From positions 1 to 64,000 of the forward strand of contig JBMDXB010000076.1 in NCBI GenBank assembly GCA_048594885.1: 64,000 bases of DNA. Reading direction: 5' to 3'. Both the position numbers and the translations under genes were made by a program. Under the pieces are notes generated by a model. It was given only the letters and a program-made list of their open reading frames with translations. It searched no databases and was not told the origin of the DNA. Position 1 is the first letter of the stretch. Every line of letters begins with the position of its first letter. The stretch comes from JBMDXB01 sp048594885. GTDB taxonomy: Bacteria > Acidobacteriota > Vicinamibacteria > Vicinamibacterales > 2-12-FULL-66-21. Positions 21,198-29,434 of the stretch are shown in pieces.

Positions 21198-21809
21198 ATG
21201 CAGAAGATGAGCGTTGCCCTCCTTGTCGTGTCGGTGTCGTTTCTGGCGCTCGCGGCCTGCGGATCGTCGGAGCCGGGCAACCCGAAAGTGCCCGCGGGAG
21301 CGAAGAGTTCCGGAGGCATGCACGCCACCATCGAGACGGAGAAGGGACCGATCGAGATCGAGTTCCTCGCCGCCGATGCGCCCAAGGCCGTCGAGAACTT
21401 CCGGCTGCTCGCCGAGCACGGCTACTACGATGGTCTCACCTTCCATCGCATCGTCCGCGGGTTCATGATTCAGGGCGGCGACCCGAAAGGCGACGGCACC
21501 GGCGGTGAGAGCGCGTGGGGAGCGCCGTTCGAGGACGAGATCAATCCCGCCTCACCCCTCTACCGGGACGGCTACCGGCGGGGCATCGTCGCGATGGCGA
21601 ACTCGGGACCGAATACGAACGGCAGCCAGTTCTTCATCATGCACGACAACTATCCGCTGCCGCCCAACTACGTGATGTTCGCGAAAGTGACGTCCGGTAT
21701 GGAAGTCGTCGACGCATTGGCGAACACGCCGACGACGATGGGTCCCGATGGCGGCCGCAGCCGGCCGCTGACGCCGCCGGTGATCAAGAAAATCACGATT
21801 CGGCCGTAG
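21198..21809 (+). CDS. Cyclophilin-type peptidyl-prolyl isomerase lipoprotein
   Basis: A 203-residue protein. The N-terminus is a lipoprotein signal with lipobox LAAC (Cys 21). The catalytic domain has the cyclophilin landmarks: FHRIVRGFMIQGGDPKGDGTG with the active Arg and the FMIQGGD strand, then MANSGPNTNGSQFFI. It catalyses cis-trans isomerisation of X-Pro bonds and would act in the periplasm anchored to a membrane, assisting folding. It diverges from the amidohydrolase gene with 89 nt between starts. Confidence 0.92.
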   Translation: MQKMSVALLVVSVSFLALAACGSSEPGNPKVPAGAKSSGGMHATIETEKGPIEIEFLAADAPKAVENFRLLAEHGYYDGLTFHRIVRGFMIQGGDPKGDGTGGESAWGAPFEDEINPASPLYRDGYRRGIVAMANSGPNTNGSQFFIMHDNYPLPPNYVMFAKVTSGMEVVDALANTPTTMGPDGGRSRPLTPPVIKKITIRP

Positions 21810-21854
21810 CGCTTCGAACCACCTGATGGACGGCGTGCGAGAAGAGATGAGGTA

Positions 21855-22397
21855 ATGGCGCTCGTCGTCCTCCTCAAGGGCATCAACGTCGGCGGGCACA
21901 GAACCGTCCGTCCCAGTCAGCTCGCAACTGAACTCGAGCGCTTCGATGTCGTCAACGTCGGCGCGGCTGGCACGTTCGTCGTGCGCCGGCCGGTCAGCCG
22001 GACGACGCTCCGTGCCGAGTTGATGCGGCGGCTCCCGTTCGCGGCCGACGTGATGATCTGCGACGCTCGTGACGTGCTGCGTCTCGCTGCGAGCGATCCG
22101 TTTGCGGATCAGCCGTCAGGGTCGGACGTCGTTCACTTCGTCAGCGTGCTGGCGCGTCGCACGCTGCCGTTGCCAGCAGTTCCCATGGACCTTCCGGCGG
22201 ACGGCGAGTGGTGCGTGCGAATCCTCAGCCAGCAGGGGCGGTTCATTCTGGGGCTGTATCGCCGTCAGATGAAGACAATCGGATACCTGACGCGGTTCGA
22301 GAAGTTGCTCGGCGTGCCCGTGACGACGCGCAACTGGAACACGATATTGACTATCGTGCGTCTGCTGAAACCGCGTCCGCGCGAATCGCCTCGATGA
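21855..22397 (+). CDS. DUF1697 family protein
   Basis: A 180-residue protein with the DUF1697 start (VVLLKGINVGGH) and a later NWNT segment typical of the family end. The function of DUF1697 is unknown. GAGGTA precedes ATG 21855 closely. A second member lies at 24654-25208. Its last 47 nt overlap the convergent serine hydrolase gene. Confidence 0.8.
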   Translation: MALVVLLKGINVGGHRTVRPSQLATELERFDVVNVGAAGTFVVRRPVSRTTLRAELMRRLPFAADVMICDARDVLRLAASDPFADQPSGSDVVHFVSVLARRTLPLPAVPMDLPADGEWCVRILSQQGRFILGLYRRQMKTIGYLTRFEKLLGVPVTTRNWNTILTIVRLLKPRPRESPR

Positions 22398-23805
22398 CGA
22401 GGCCGAGCGCGGTGTTCGTCGTGCGCCGCGCCGGGCCCTGGCCGCGCATGTGGCCCATGCGAACGATCACGAGATCGCGTGAGGGCACGATCCACGTGTT
22501 CTGCCCGCCGGCGCCGGCCGCGAAGTAGGTGTCCGGTGGCAAGCTCCACGCGCCGTCGCGATTGAGCCAGAAAAACGCGCCGTATTGCGGCTTCTTCCAG
22601 GCTGGCGCGGGCGTGCTGACGAAGGTTGACCAGCCCTCCGGCAGGATGCGCTCGCCTTGCCACATGCCATCCTGCAGATAGAGCAGGCCGATGCGCGCCC
22701 AGTTGCGCGCCGTGCCGTAGTCGTAGCCGGTGATCAGAAAGTTGCCGTACGGATCCGTCTCCAGCACCTGCCGGCGGATGCCGATCCTGTCGAAGAGCGC
22801 GCGCTGCGGCCACGTCAGGAAGTCCCCGCCGCGCCTGGTCACTGCCAGCTTCGCCAGGTACATGATCGTCAGTGGATCGCTGTTGCGATAGCGTCCGTCC
22901 GTGTTGGGCGGGTACTCCTGCGGCCGCGTGATGGAGTACTCGAACGCGTCGATGGCGCCAGTGTAGATGTAGTAGTGATCCGGATATGTTTCGTTCGCGC
23001 CGGGTTCCTGGTTGCCGAGGAACTTCAGACCGGCACTCATGCGGAGCAGATCGACATTGCGGATCGCGGCGCGCGGATCGCCGGGCTTCTGCCACATCGG
23101 CACCGGCGCCGGCTGCTCGAGCGTGTACGTGCCGTCCTTGACGAGCAGCGCGAACAACGTCGCCGCGAGGCTCTTGCCCATCGACCAGCTTTCGAGCTGC
23201 GTGTCCGCGGTGATGCCGGGTGCGTAGCGCTCGGCGACGATGCGCCCCTTGTAGAGGACGAGGAATGCCGCCGTCAGTGCGGCCGGATCGGCGAACGCCG
23301 CATCCCTAGCTGCGTCGAGCTTCACGCGATCGATCTCTGGCGGCAGCGGTGCTGAATCGCGGCGATCGCCCATCGGCCACGGCTGCGACATGGCTTCGGG
23401 AAGCCGCGTCTTCACCGCGACCGGCTTGAAGTGGATTCCAGGGTTGGACGGATGCTGAATGATGCAGCCCTGATCGCCGTAGAAGCGCGCCTCGCGCGTG
23501 ATGGCGCCGAGCGATGCCCGCGCCAGACGCGCCCTGGGATCGACCGTCCACTTGACCTGGTCCTGCTCGCTGCGCGGCATGAAGAAGTAGGCGCTGCCGC
23601 GAGCGACGTCTTCCGGCGCGCGGCCGGAGACGAAGACGCCGGAGCAGAGGATCTTGGCGTAGCCCGCCAGGCCGTTCTCGGTGTGCGTGCCCTGCGGCGC
23701 CGGAACGGCGCGCGGCGCCTGCGCCGCCGCTGCCGGCAGCAGCGCGACGACGGCCAGTGCGGCCAGCGGCCAGAAGAATGGGAGCGAGGTGTCTCTGCGG
23801 TTCAT
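22351..23805 (-). CDS. Exported class C beta-lactamase-like serine hydrolase
   Basis: A 484-residue protein with a signal peptide (residues 1-28). The penicillin-binding fold motifs are visible: SxxK as SMGKS near residue 232 and YxN as YRN in GRYRNSDP near 310. Family members (CubicO/EstB group) are esterases, peptidases or lactamases; the long N-terminal extension with GCIIQHPSNPG suggests an esterase-like role rather than antibiotic hydrolysis. It is exported, and its gene converges on the DUF1697 gene with a 47-nt overlap. Confidence 0.8.
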   Translation of the reverse strand: MNRRDTSLPFFWPLAALAVVALLPAAAAQAPRAVPAPQGTHTENGLAGYAKILCSGVFVSGRAPEDVARGSAYFFMPRSEQDQVKWTVDPRARLARASLGAITREARFYGDQGCIIQHPSNPGIHFKPVAVKTRLPEAMSQPWPMGDRRDSAPLPPEIDRVKLDAARDAAFADPAALTAAFLVLYKGRIVAERYAPGITADTQLESWSMGKSLAATLFALLVKDGTYTLEQPAPVPMWQKPGDPRAAIRNVDLLRMSAGLKFLGNQEPGANETYPDHYYIYTGAIDAFEYSITRPQEYPPNTDGRYRNSDPLTIMYLAKLAVTRRGGDFLTWPQRALFDRIGIRRQVLETDPYGNFLITGYDYGTARNWARIGLLYLQDGMWQGERILPEGWSTFVSTPAPAWKKPQYGAFFWLNRDGAWSLPPDTYFAAGAGGQNTWIVPSRDLVIVRMGHMRGQGPARRTTNTALGLVIEAIRADAVSADAR

Positions 23806-23892
23806 AAGGCCCGTGGTGACGCGCTATTCTAAACAGGTTCGTCTCGCATGCCTGGCTTGCTTTCGTGCGGCCGATATGCACAATCTGGCCCG

Positions 23893-24180
23893 ATGACGCC
23901 TGAGAATCCTTCGGCGGGGAAGTTCGAGCCTCCGCCCCTGCCGCCTGCTCCTGAAGACCGGCGCCGGCGCAGCAGGTGGAGGGTGATCGTGCTCCTGCTG
24001 TTCCTTGGTTCCGTGGCCGCCCAGTGGATTCTCGGGCAGCAGCGTCGCGGGCTGGCGAGCCTCGCCGCAGCGCTCGTCATGTTCCTGCTGGCCGTCGCGC
24101 AGTTCATCGTCGACCGCAAGCACGCTGACGAATCCGAAGGCAAAGACCCGTACTCGCCGCCGACCAGCATCACTCGCTGA
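23893..24180 (+). CDS. Small membrane protein with Pro-rich N-terminus (95 aa)
   Basis: A 95-residue protein. A cytoplasmic Pro-rich, basic stretch (PPPLPPAPEDRRRRSRWR) precedes two transmembrane helices (residues about 34-52 and 57-77), then a charged tail. No family is recognised. ATG 23893 is used because upstream codons do not add a plausible start. Confidence 0.5.
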   Translation: MTPENPSAGKFEPPPLPPAPEDRRRRSRWRVIVLLLFLGSVAAQWILGQQRRGLASLAAALVMFLLAVAQFIVDRKHADESEGKDPYSPPTSITR

Positions 24181-24214
24181 GCCGTTCGGAGGCGTTCCTG
24201 GAGGAGGAAACCCA

Positions 24215-24628
24215 ATGGCTGGAGAGAACCTGCAAGTGATCCAATCTCTGTACGCGGCGGTTGCGGCGGGAGACGGTGGAGCGGTCATCGCCGCGCTCGA
24301 CCCTCACATCGTCTGGAACGAGGCAGAGAACTTCGTCTACGCCGCCGGCAATCCATACGTCGGCCCGCAGCGCGTCGCCGAAGGCGTCCTGGGACGGCTC
24401 GGGGTCGAGTGGGACGGCTTTGCCGTCGTTCCGCACCAGTTCGTCAGCGACGGAGACACGGTCGTCGCCCTCGGCCGGTATCGCGGCACCTTCAAGGCGA
24501 ACAGGGTCCCGGTGGATGCGCAGTTCGTCCATGTCTGGACCGTCCGCAACGGCAGGATCACCGCGTTTCAGCAATACACCGACACGCTGCAGTTCGCCCG
24601 GGCGACCGGTTCGGGCGCGCCGGCATAA
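24215..24628 (+). CDS. SnoaL-like (NTF2 fold) ketosteroid-isomerase-type protein
   Basis: A 137-residue cytoplasmic protein starting at ATG 24215 behind a strong GGAGGAGG. The SnoaL/KSI pattern is complete: helix ENLQVIQSLYAAVAAGD, ALDPHIVWNEA, YVGPQRVAEGVL, VVALGRYRG and the C-terminal FVHVWTVRNGRITAFQQYTDT. The fold binds small ligands or catalyses isomerisation and aldol reactions; no substrate can be inferred. Followed after 25 nt by a DUF1697 gene. Confidence 0.85.
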   Translation: MAGENLQVIQSLYAAVAAGDGGAVIAALDPHIVWNEAENFVYAAGNPYVGPQRVAEGVLGRLGVEWDGFAVVPHQFVSDGDTVVALGRYRGTFKANRVPVDAQFVHVWTVRNGRITAFQQYTDTLQFARATGSGAPA

Positions 24629-24653
24629 CGACGGCGTTGCAGCCTGGCGCGTC

Positions 24654-25208
24654 ATGGTTTACATAGCGCTTCTGCGCGGCATCAACGTCGGCGGCAACAA
24701 CATGGTCTCGATGAAGGCGTTGAAGGCGACCTTCGAGCGGCTCGGGTTCACCGACGTCGCGACCTACATCAACAGCGGCAACATCCTGTTTCGTACGGCG
24801 GAGACCGACGCACGTAAGATCGAAGGCCGGATCGACCGGATGCTCGCCACCGAGCATGGACTGAAGGGGAAGACGGTCGTCCGCAGCCTGCCCGAGATGG
24901 CTCGCCTGCAGAAGACGATCGTGCAGAAGTGGAAGCCGGATCCGCAGGAGCGCAACAACGTCATCTTCCTGCGGCACACGCTCGATGCCAAGCGCGTGCT
25001 CGACGGCATCGAGATCAAACCGGAGATCGAGCGCGTCCTCTGCTGTCCGGGCACGCTGCTCTGGTCGGCGCGGCCGGATGGCCTGACGCGCAGCGCCATG
25101 CTCAAGCTTGGCAGCCGGCCGATCTATCAGGACATGACGGCGAGGAACGTCAACACGACGATGAAGGTGTACGAGCTGATGCGGCGGATGTCGGAGAGCT
25201 CAGAGTGA
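24654..25208 (+). CDS. DUF1697 family protein (second copy)
   Basis: A 184-residue protein with full DUF1697 features: YIALLRGINVGGNNMVSMKALK, INSGNILF near residue 44 and TARNVNTTMKVYELM at the end. The role is unknown. It is more typical of the family than the copy at 21855. It ends 9 nt inside the convergent Doc gene. Confidence 0.88.
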   Translation: MVYIALLRGINVGGNNMVSMKALKATFERLGFTDVATYINSGNILFRTAETDARKIEGRIDRMLATEHGLKGKTVVRSLPEMARLQKTIVQKWKPDPQERNNVIFLRHTLDAKRVLDGIEIKPEIERVLCCPGTLLWSARPDGLTRSAMLKLGSRPIYQDMTARNVNTTMKVYELMRRMSESSE

Positions 25209-25604
25209 GCCCATCGTATGACCTCTTATCCAGTCCGCGAGCTCCTGCTCCGTCAGTGTGCCATCCGCGAGCCGCAGCATTACGGTGACCACCTCGCTCT
25301 CTGACGTGTCGAACGCGACGCCGTTGATGTCGAGAAAGATGACCATCGCGAGGAAGGCGATGCGTTTGTTCCCGTCGCGATATGGATGGTTCCGCGCGAG
25401 CCCGAATGCGTACGCCGCGGCCAGCGACGCCAGATCGGCATCGGCGGCATCGTGCCGGCGCTGCCGCGGCCGCGCGAGGGCAGATTCGAGCGCGTTTTCG
25501 TCGCGCACGCCGGCCAGGCCCCCGTGTGCGCGAATCTGGTCGTGGTGCACCGCGTCCACGACAAGCCGCGTCAGCCAGTGCGGCTGCTTTTGGCTCTTCG
25601 CCAC
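25200..25604 (-). CDS. doc: Doc/Fic-family toxin
   Basis: A 134-residue protein from GTG 25604. The Fic signature HPYRDGNKRIAF near residues 74-85 contains the catalytic His and the Asp-Gly-Asn-Lys-Arg anion hole. The family transfers phosphate (Doc, onto EF-Tu) or AMP to proteins. N-terminal HxxQIxxHGG and the short length match Doc. The antitoxin is 3 nt upstream on the same strand. Confidence 0.9.
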   Translation of the reverse strand: MAKSQKQPHWLTRLVVDAVHHDQIRAHGGLAGVRDENALESALARPRQRRHDAADADLASLAAAYAFGLARNHPYRDGNKRIAFLAMVIFLDINGVAFDTSESEVVTVMLRLADGTLTEQELADWIRGHTMGSL

Positions 25605-25607
25605 CGC

Positions 25608-25835
25608 TCACTTCGACAGCTCGCGCAACGCGTTCCGGTACTTCTTCGCTGCCTTCGCAGCCGCTTTCAGCGCGCGTTCCGTTTCCTCTGCGAACGGCGT
25701 CAGCAGGATGCCGCGATCGGTCTCAACCGCCAGCACGCGGTCACCCGGCTCGAGCCGCAGCCGATCCACCATGTCCTTCGGCAGGGTGGCGCTCACGGAT
25801 CCGCCCGCCTGCCGCAGCGTGACTTCCTTCGTCAT
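25608..25835 (-). CDS. AbrB/MazE-type antitoxin of the Doc module
   Basis: A 75-residue protein with an N-terminal swapped-hairpin AbrB DNA-binding region (RQAGGSVSATLPKDMVDRLRLEPGDRVLAVE) and a Lys/Ala-rich helical tail (ALKAAAKAAKKYRNALREL) that should neutralise the toxin. ATG at 25833-25835. A near-perfect 22-bp palindrome lies 22 nt upstream and is the likely autoregulatory operator. Confidence 0.88.
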   Translation of the reverse strand: MTKEVTLRQAGGSVSATLPKDMVDRLRLEPGDRVLAVETDRGILLTPFAEETERALKAAAKAAKKYRNALRELSK

Positions 25836-25857
25836 TCCACACGCCCCCGCTACGGCA

Positions 25858-25879
25858 GTGTAGCACAAATGTGCTACAC
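25858..25879. promoter_or_regulatory. Palindromic operator of the Doc/antitoxin operon
   Basis: GTGTAGCACA and TGTGCTACAC form perfect 10-bp arms around a 2-nt AA spacer. It sits 22 nt before the antitoxin start and between the divergent antitoxin and dehydrogenase genes, so it could control both. AbrB-type antitoxins bind such dyads. Confidence 0.75.
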
Positions 25880-25925
25880 CACGCGGACAGGCTTCCGCGT
25901 CAGGCATCCGCGGGACAATGGGCGG

Positions 25926-26705
25926 ATGACGACACTTGTCACCGGCGCGTCCTCGGGCATCGGACGCAGCCTTGCGATCATGTTCGCCCGCGGCGGCGAC
26001 GATATCGTCCTCGTCGCACGCCGCGAGCAGGCGTTGCGGGAGCTCGCGGACGAGATCGAGCGGATCGGCCGCAGGGCTCACGTCATCACCGCGGATCTTG
26101 CCGCACCGGGAGCCGCCGAAGCGCTGCACGCGCGGCTGCAGCGTGACGGGCTCGCGATCGACGTGCTGGTCAACAACGCGGGCTTCGGGCTGTGGGGCAG
26201 GTTCGACGCACTGCCGTTCGACCGGCAGATCGCGATGATCGAATTGAACGTCACCAGCCTCACCGCGCTCACGCGGCTGCTGCTGCCGCCGATGCTCGCG
26301 CGTAACCGCGGCGGCCTGCTGAACGTCGCCTCCACCGCCGCCTTCCAACCGGGCCCATTGGCGGCCGTCTACTACGCGACGAAAGCGTACGTGCTGTCGT
26401 TCACCGAGGCCATCGCCGAAGAGGCCGCCGGCTCAGGCGTCAAGGTGACCTGCCTGGCGCCGGGACCGACCGAGACGGAATTCGCGGAGCGCGCGGAGTT
26501 GACGGACACGCGCTTGTTCGCCAGCGCCGCGGTGATGTCCGCCGGCGAAGTCGCTCGCACCGGGTTCGAGGGGTGGCGCGCCGGGAAACGCCTCGTCGTG
26601 CCGGGCCTCCGCAACCGGCTCGTCGCGTTCAGCATCCGGCTGTCGCCGCGCGGTGCCGTGCTCAAGACCGTGAAACGGCTGAACAGCAACAGAAATGGAC
26701 GATGA
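25926..26705 (+). CDS. Short-chain dehydrogenase/reductase
   Basis: A 259-residue classical SDR. The NAD(P)-binding motif TGASSGIG is at residues 6-13, NNAGFG near 83, the catalytic Ser in NVASTAA near 134 and YxxxK as YYATK near 147. An ARR after the second strand favours NADPH. It would reduce or oxidise a carbonyl/alcohol; the substrate is unknown. A GACAAT hexamer lies 6 nt before ATG, so the mRNA may be leaderless. Confidence 0.9.
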   Translation: MTTLVTGASSGIGRSLAIMFARGGDDIVLVARREQALRELADEIERIGRRAHVITADLAAPGAAEALHARLQRDGLAIDVLVNNAGFGLWGRFDALPFDRQIAMIELNVTSLTALTRLLLPPMLARNRGGLLNVASTAAFQPGPLAAVYYATKAYVLSFTEAIAEEAAGSGVKVTCLAPGPTETEFAERAELTDTRLFASAAVMSAGEVARTGFEGWRAGKRLVVPGLRNRLVAFSIRLSPRGAVLKTVKRLNSNRNGR

Positions 26706-26738
26706 TGGAGATGGCATCACCGTCCGACTCTGAGAGCT

Positions 26739-28052
26739 ATGGCCGACACTCACACCTCCCGCCCTGAGCCGCCGCCCTACTACCGCTGGAGCGTGCTCCT
26801 GTTCGTCAGCCTGGCGATGTTCGGCAACTACTACCCGTACGATGCCGTCGCGCCGGTCGCGGACCTGCTCTCGGCGCAGCTCGGATTCACCGACGAGCAG
26901 ATCGGGTCGCTGTATTCGGTTTACAGCGTGGCTGCCGTGTTGGTGCTGCTGGCCGGCGGCTACATCATCGACACGTACGGCACGAGGCGCGCGCTGCTGC
27001 TGTTCAGCGTGATCTGCCTGGTGGCCGCTGCGGCAACGGCGGCGTCGAGTGACATCCGCGTGATGCTGACGGGCCGCTTCCTGCTCGGCGTCGGATCCGA
27101 GCCGCTCATCGTCGCCGTCACCACGACCCTCGCGAAGTGGTTCAAAGGGAAAGAGCTCGGATTCGCGTTCGGCCTGAACCTGACGATAGCGCGTCTCGGC
27201 TCGGTGGCGGCGGACAACTCGCCGACCTGGGCGGGCGCCTATTACGACAACTGGCAGTCGCCGCTGGTACTCGCCGCGGTAATCGCGGTGCTGTCGGTCG
27301 CGGGTGCCGTCGGCAACTGGTTCTTCGAAGGCCGCGCGGCCGCGCGCTATCGTCTCGGCGAGCAGGAGACCACCGACAAGCTCGTGCTGCGCGATCTCTA
27401 TCAGTTCGACCGGAGCTACTGGTACATCGTCGGCTTGTGCGTCGTGTTCTACTCGGCGATCTTTCCGTTTCGCGCGTTCGCCATCAAGTACTTCATCGAG
27501 GCGCACGGCGCCACGCGCGAGTTCGCGGGCTTCCTGAACAGCATCCTGCCGCTCTCGGCCATGTTCGCGACGCCGGTGTTCGGCCTGATGGTCGATCGCA
27601 TCGGCCGTCGCGCGCTGATCATGGTGTTCGGCTCGGTGCTGCTGTTGCCGGCGTTCCTGATGATGGGATACACGAACATTTCGCTGTTCGTGCCGATCGT
27701 GATGCTCGGCATCTCGTTCTCGCTGATTCCCGCCGTCATGTGGCCATCGGTCGCCTATATCGTCCCGCAGCGCCGTCTCGGCTCGGCGTACGCGCTGATG
27801 ACGTTTTGCCAGCAGCTTGGGTTCGCCGCGGTGCCGTGGCTGATCGGCCGCTCGAACGACACGCTCGGCGCCGGTGCAGGCAATCCAGCGGGCTACTCCG
27901 GGATGATCTGGATCCTCACGGGCCTCGCGGTGTTTGGTTCCCTGTTCGCGGCGCTGTTGTGGAGAACCGAACACGGCCCGCACGCGCACGGCCTCGAGAC
28001 GATCACCACGCGCGCGCCGCGTCCGGCTGGCGCAGACGACGGAAGCCGCTAG
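26739..28052 (+). CDS. MFS transporter, MFSD1-like
   Basis: A 437-residue protein with 12 predicted transmembrane helices. The N-terminal half has NYYPYDAVAPVADLLSAQLGFTDEQIGSLYSVYSV and the inter-helix motif DTYGTRRALL. The sequence flavour resembles MFSD1, whose eukaryotic members move dipeptides out of lysosomes; that substrate is only suggestive here. The second half has LMVDRIGRRALIM, a repeated A-motif. It follows the dehydrogenase gene by 33 nt and may be cotranscribed. Confidence 0.8.
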   Translation: MADTHTSRPEPPPYYRWSVLLFVSLAMFGNYYPYDAVAPVADLLSAQLGFTDEQIGSLYSVYSVAAVLVLLAGGYIIDTYGTRRALLLFSVICLVAAAATAASSDIRVMLTGRFLLGVGSEPLIVAVTTTLAKWFKGKELGFAFGLNLTIARLGSVAADNSPTWAGAYYDNWQSPLVLAAVIAVLSVAGAVGNWFFEGRAAARYRLGEQETTDKLVLRDLYQFDRSYWYIVGLCVVFYSAIFPFRAFAIKYFIEAHGATREFAGFLNSILPLSAMFATPVFGLMVDRIGRRALIMVFGSVLLLPAFLMMGYTNISLFVPIVMLGISFSLIPAVMWPSVAYIVPQRRLGSAYALMTFCQQLGFAAVPWLIGRSNDTLGAGAGNPAGYSGMIWILTGLAVFGSLFAALLWRTEHGPHAHGLETITTRAPRPAGADDGSR

Positions 28053-28335
28053 CCTGGATCATTGTGCGCCGTGAAAGCGGCGTGTTCCTCGTCGGATGAA
28101 AGGAGCCCACCCGTATGAGTCACGGCTGGTCGCGAAGAAGCCGGTGGTGACGTCTTTGACCATCGGCGCTTCGTCGAGCGGACGCCCCTCGATCGACACT
28201 GGGCCGAATGAATCCACCGGCCGCAAGCGGAACACCCGCCGAAAGCGCGGCCTGCTCGACCAATCGCGCCGCACGTACTCGCGTCCGTTCTCCCGGAGCG
28301 CCGCCCGCAGGCGTCCGTCGTTGTATGCTTGGATC

Positions 28336-28596
28336 ATGGCGCGACGGGATGCGTCCGGGCCGGATCACGCAGCGACGGGGACGCCCGCGGGGTCAGAGAT
28401 CGTTGCGCAGGCCGACGCTCTGGTCAGGCGCTTTCCAGAGTGCTTCTGGTTCTGGCATCCCGAGGCGCAGATCCGATCCCTGGAAGACGTACGGCTCGTC
28501 GTTCGTCACCTCCGGGAATATGGCGACCGCGAGGCGTGGCTGGCGGCGCGAGACCTCAACCGATGCCTCTCACCGCGTTTCAGAAGGGCATCCTAG
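28336..28596 (+). CDS. Small partner protein of the AbiEii-like gene (86 aa)
   Basis: An 86-residue protein with FPECFWFWHPEAQIRSLEDVRLVVRHLREYGDREAWLAARDL. Its length and its 34-nt overlap with the following nucleotidyltransferase gene suggest a paired, translationally linked module. It may be the antidote, but it is not an AbiEi-type winged helix. TATGCT 6 nt before ATG 28336 suggests a leaderless start. Confidence 0.6.
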   Translation: MARRDASGPDHAATGTPAGSEIVAQADALVRRFPECFWFWHPEAQIRSLEDVRLVVRHLREYGDREAWLAARDLNRCLSPRFRRAS

Positions 28597-29381
28597 CCGT
28601 ACTGGCGGCCAACCGCTCCGAGGAAAGCCACTTTGCCGGCGGCGTTCTGTTGAACGCGCCCGACGACTCCCCTCGCTTCTCGCGTGACTTCGACATCTTC
28701 CACGACGTGGCCGCGGAGGTGGTCGCGGCGAGCGAGCGGGATGTGGCGAGCCTGCGGGCGGCAGGCTTCTCGGTCGGACTCGTGTCTCGCCACGGCGAAT
28801 GGGAGAGGGAGGCCACATTTCGCCGGGCGCGCGTGCACGACGCAGCGGGCGACTTCGTCGAAATCGACTGGGCGGCGGACTCCGCCTTCCGTTTCTTTCC
28901 GATCGAGCGCGATCCGCTCTTTGGCTGGCGATTACACGTGTTCGATTCGGCTACGAACAAGGCGCTGACGCTGGCGGCGAGAACCGAAACCCGCGACTAT
29001 GTGGACATCGTGGAGCTCGGCGGCCGGTTCCCGCTCGCCGCGATCTGCTGGGCGGCCTGCGGCAAGGACCCGGGATTCACGCCGCTGTCGCTGCTGAGGA
29101 TGATGCGCCGCTTCGCGCGAGTGGACCCGCTCGACCTGGACAAGATCCGCGCCCGGGCTCTGGACGCCCCAACACTCAAGGCGAAATGGATCGCGATGAG
29201 CGATGAAGCCGAAACCCGGATAACGACTCTCGCAGACGACCGGGCCGACATCCCGATCGGCGTTGCCTTCGTCGATGTCTCCGGGCACCCGGGCTGGATC
29301 GGTGACGATCCGAGTCTGCGCCTCCACGCACCGTCGGTCCGGGGCTGCTGGCCGACCGTACATGGGATCGAGCCAGACTAG
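28563..29381 (+). CDS. AbiEii-like nucleotidyltransferase
   Basis: A 272-residue protein of the DUF1814/AbiEii class. The polymerase-beta-like core has GGVLLN followed by RFSRDFDIFHD near residues 40-46, giving the DxD-type metal ligands, and VEIDWA as the third acidic strand. AbiEii enzymes NTP-modify tRNA and arrest growth in phage-defence or toxin-antitoxin modules. The C-terminal extension after LKAKWIAMSDEA is longer than usual. It overlaps its small upstream partner, supporting a toxin-antitoxin-like pair. Confidence 0.75.
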   Translation: MPLTAFQKGILAVLAANRSEESHFAGGVLLNAPDDSPRFSRDFDIFHDVAAEVVAASERDVASLRAAGFSVGLVSRHGEWEREATFRRARVHDAAGDFVEIDWAADSAFRFFPIERDPLFGWRLHVFDSATNKALTLAARTETRDYVDIVELGGRFPLAAICWAACGKDPGFTPLSLLRMMRRFARVDPLDLDKIRARALDAPTLKAKWIAMSDEAETRITTLADDRADIPIGVAFVDVSGHPGWIGDDPSLRLHAPSVRGCWPTVHGIEPD

Positions 29382-29434
29382 CACGCGTTTGCGACGGCAT
29401 CAGATTTTGACACTGACACGTCAGAACCGCGCGC

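Noticed and set aside
28059..28337. Possible 92-aa minus-strand gene in the 28.05-28.34 kb spacer
   Set aside because: Its start overlaps the ATG of the better-supported plus-strand gene and no family is recognised. Not excluded, but unsupported.
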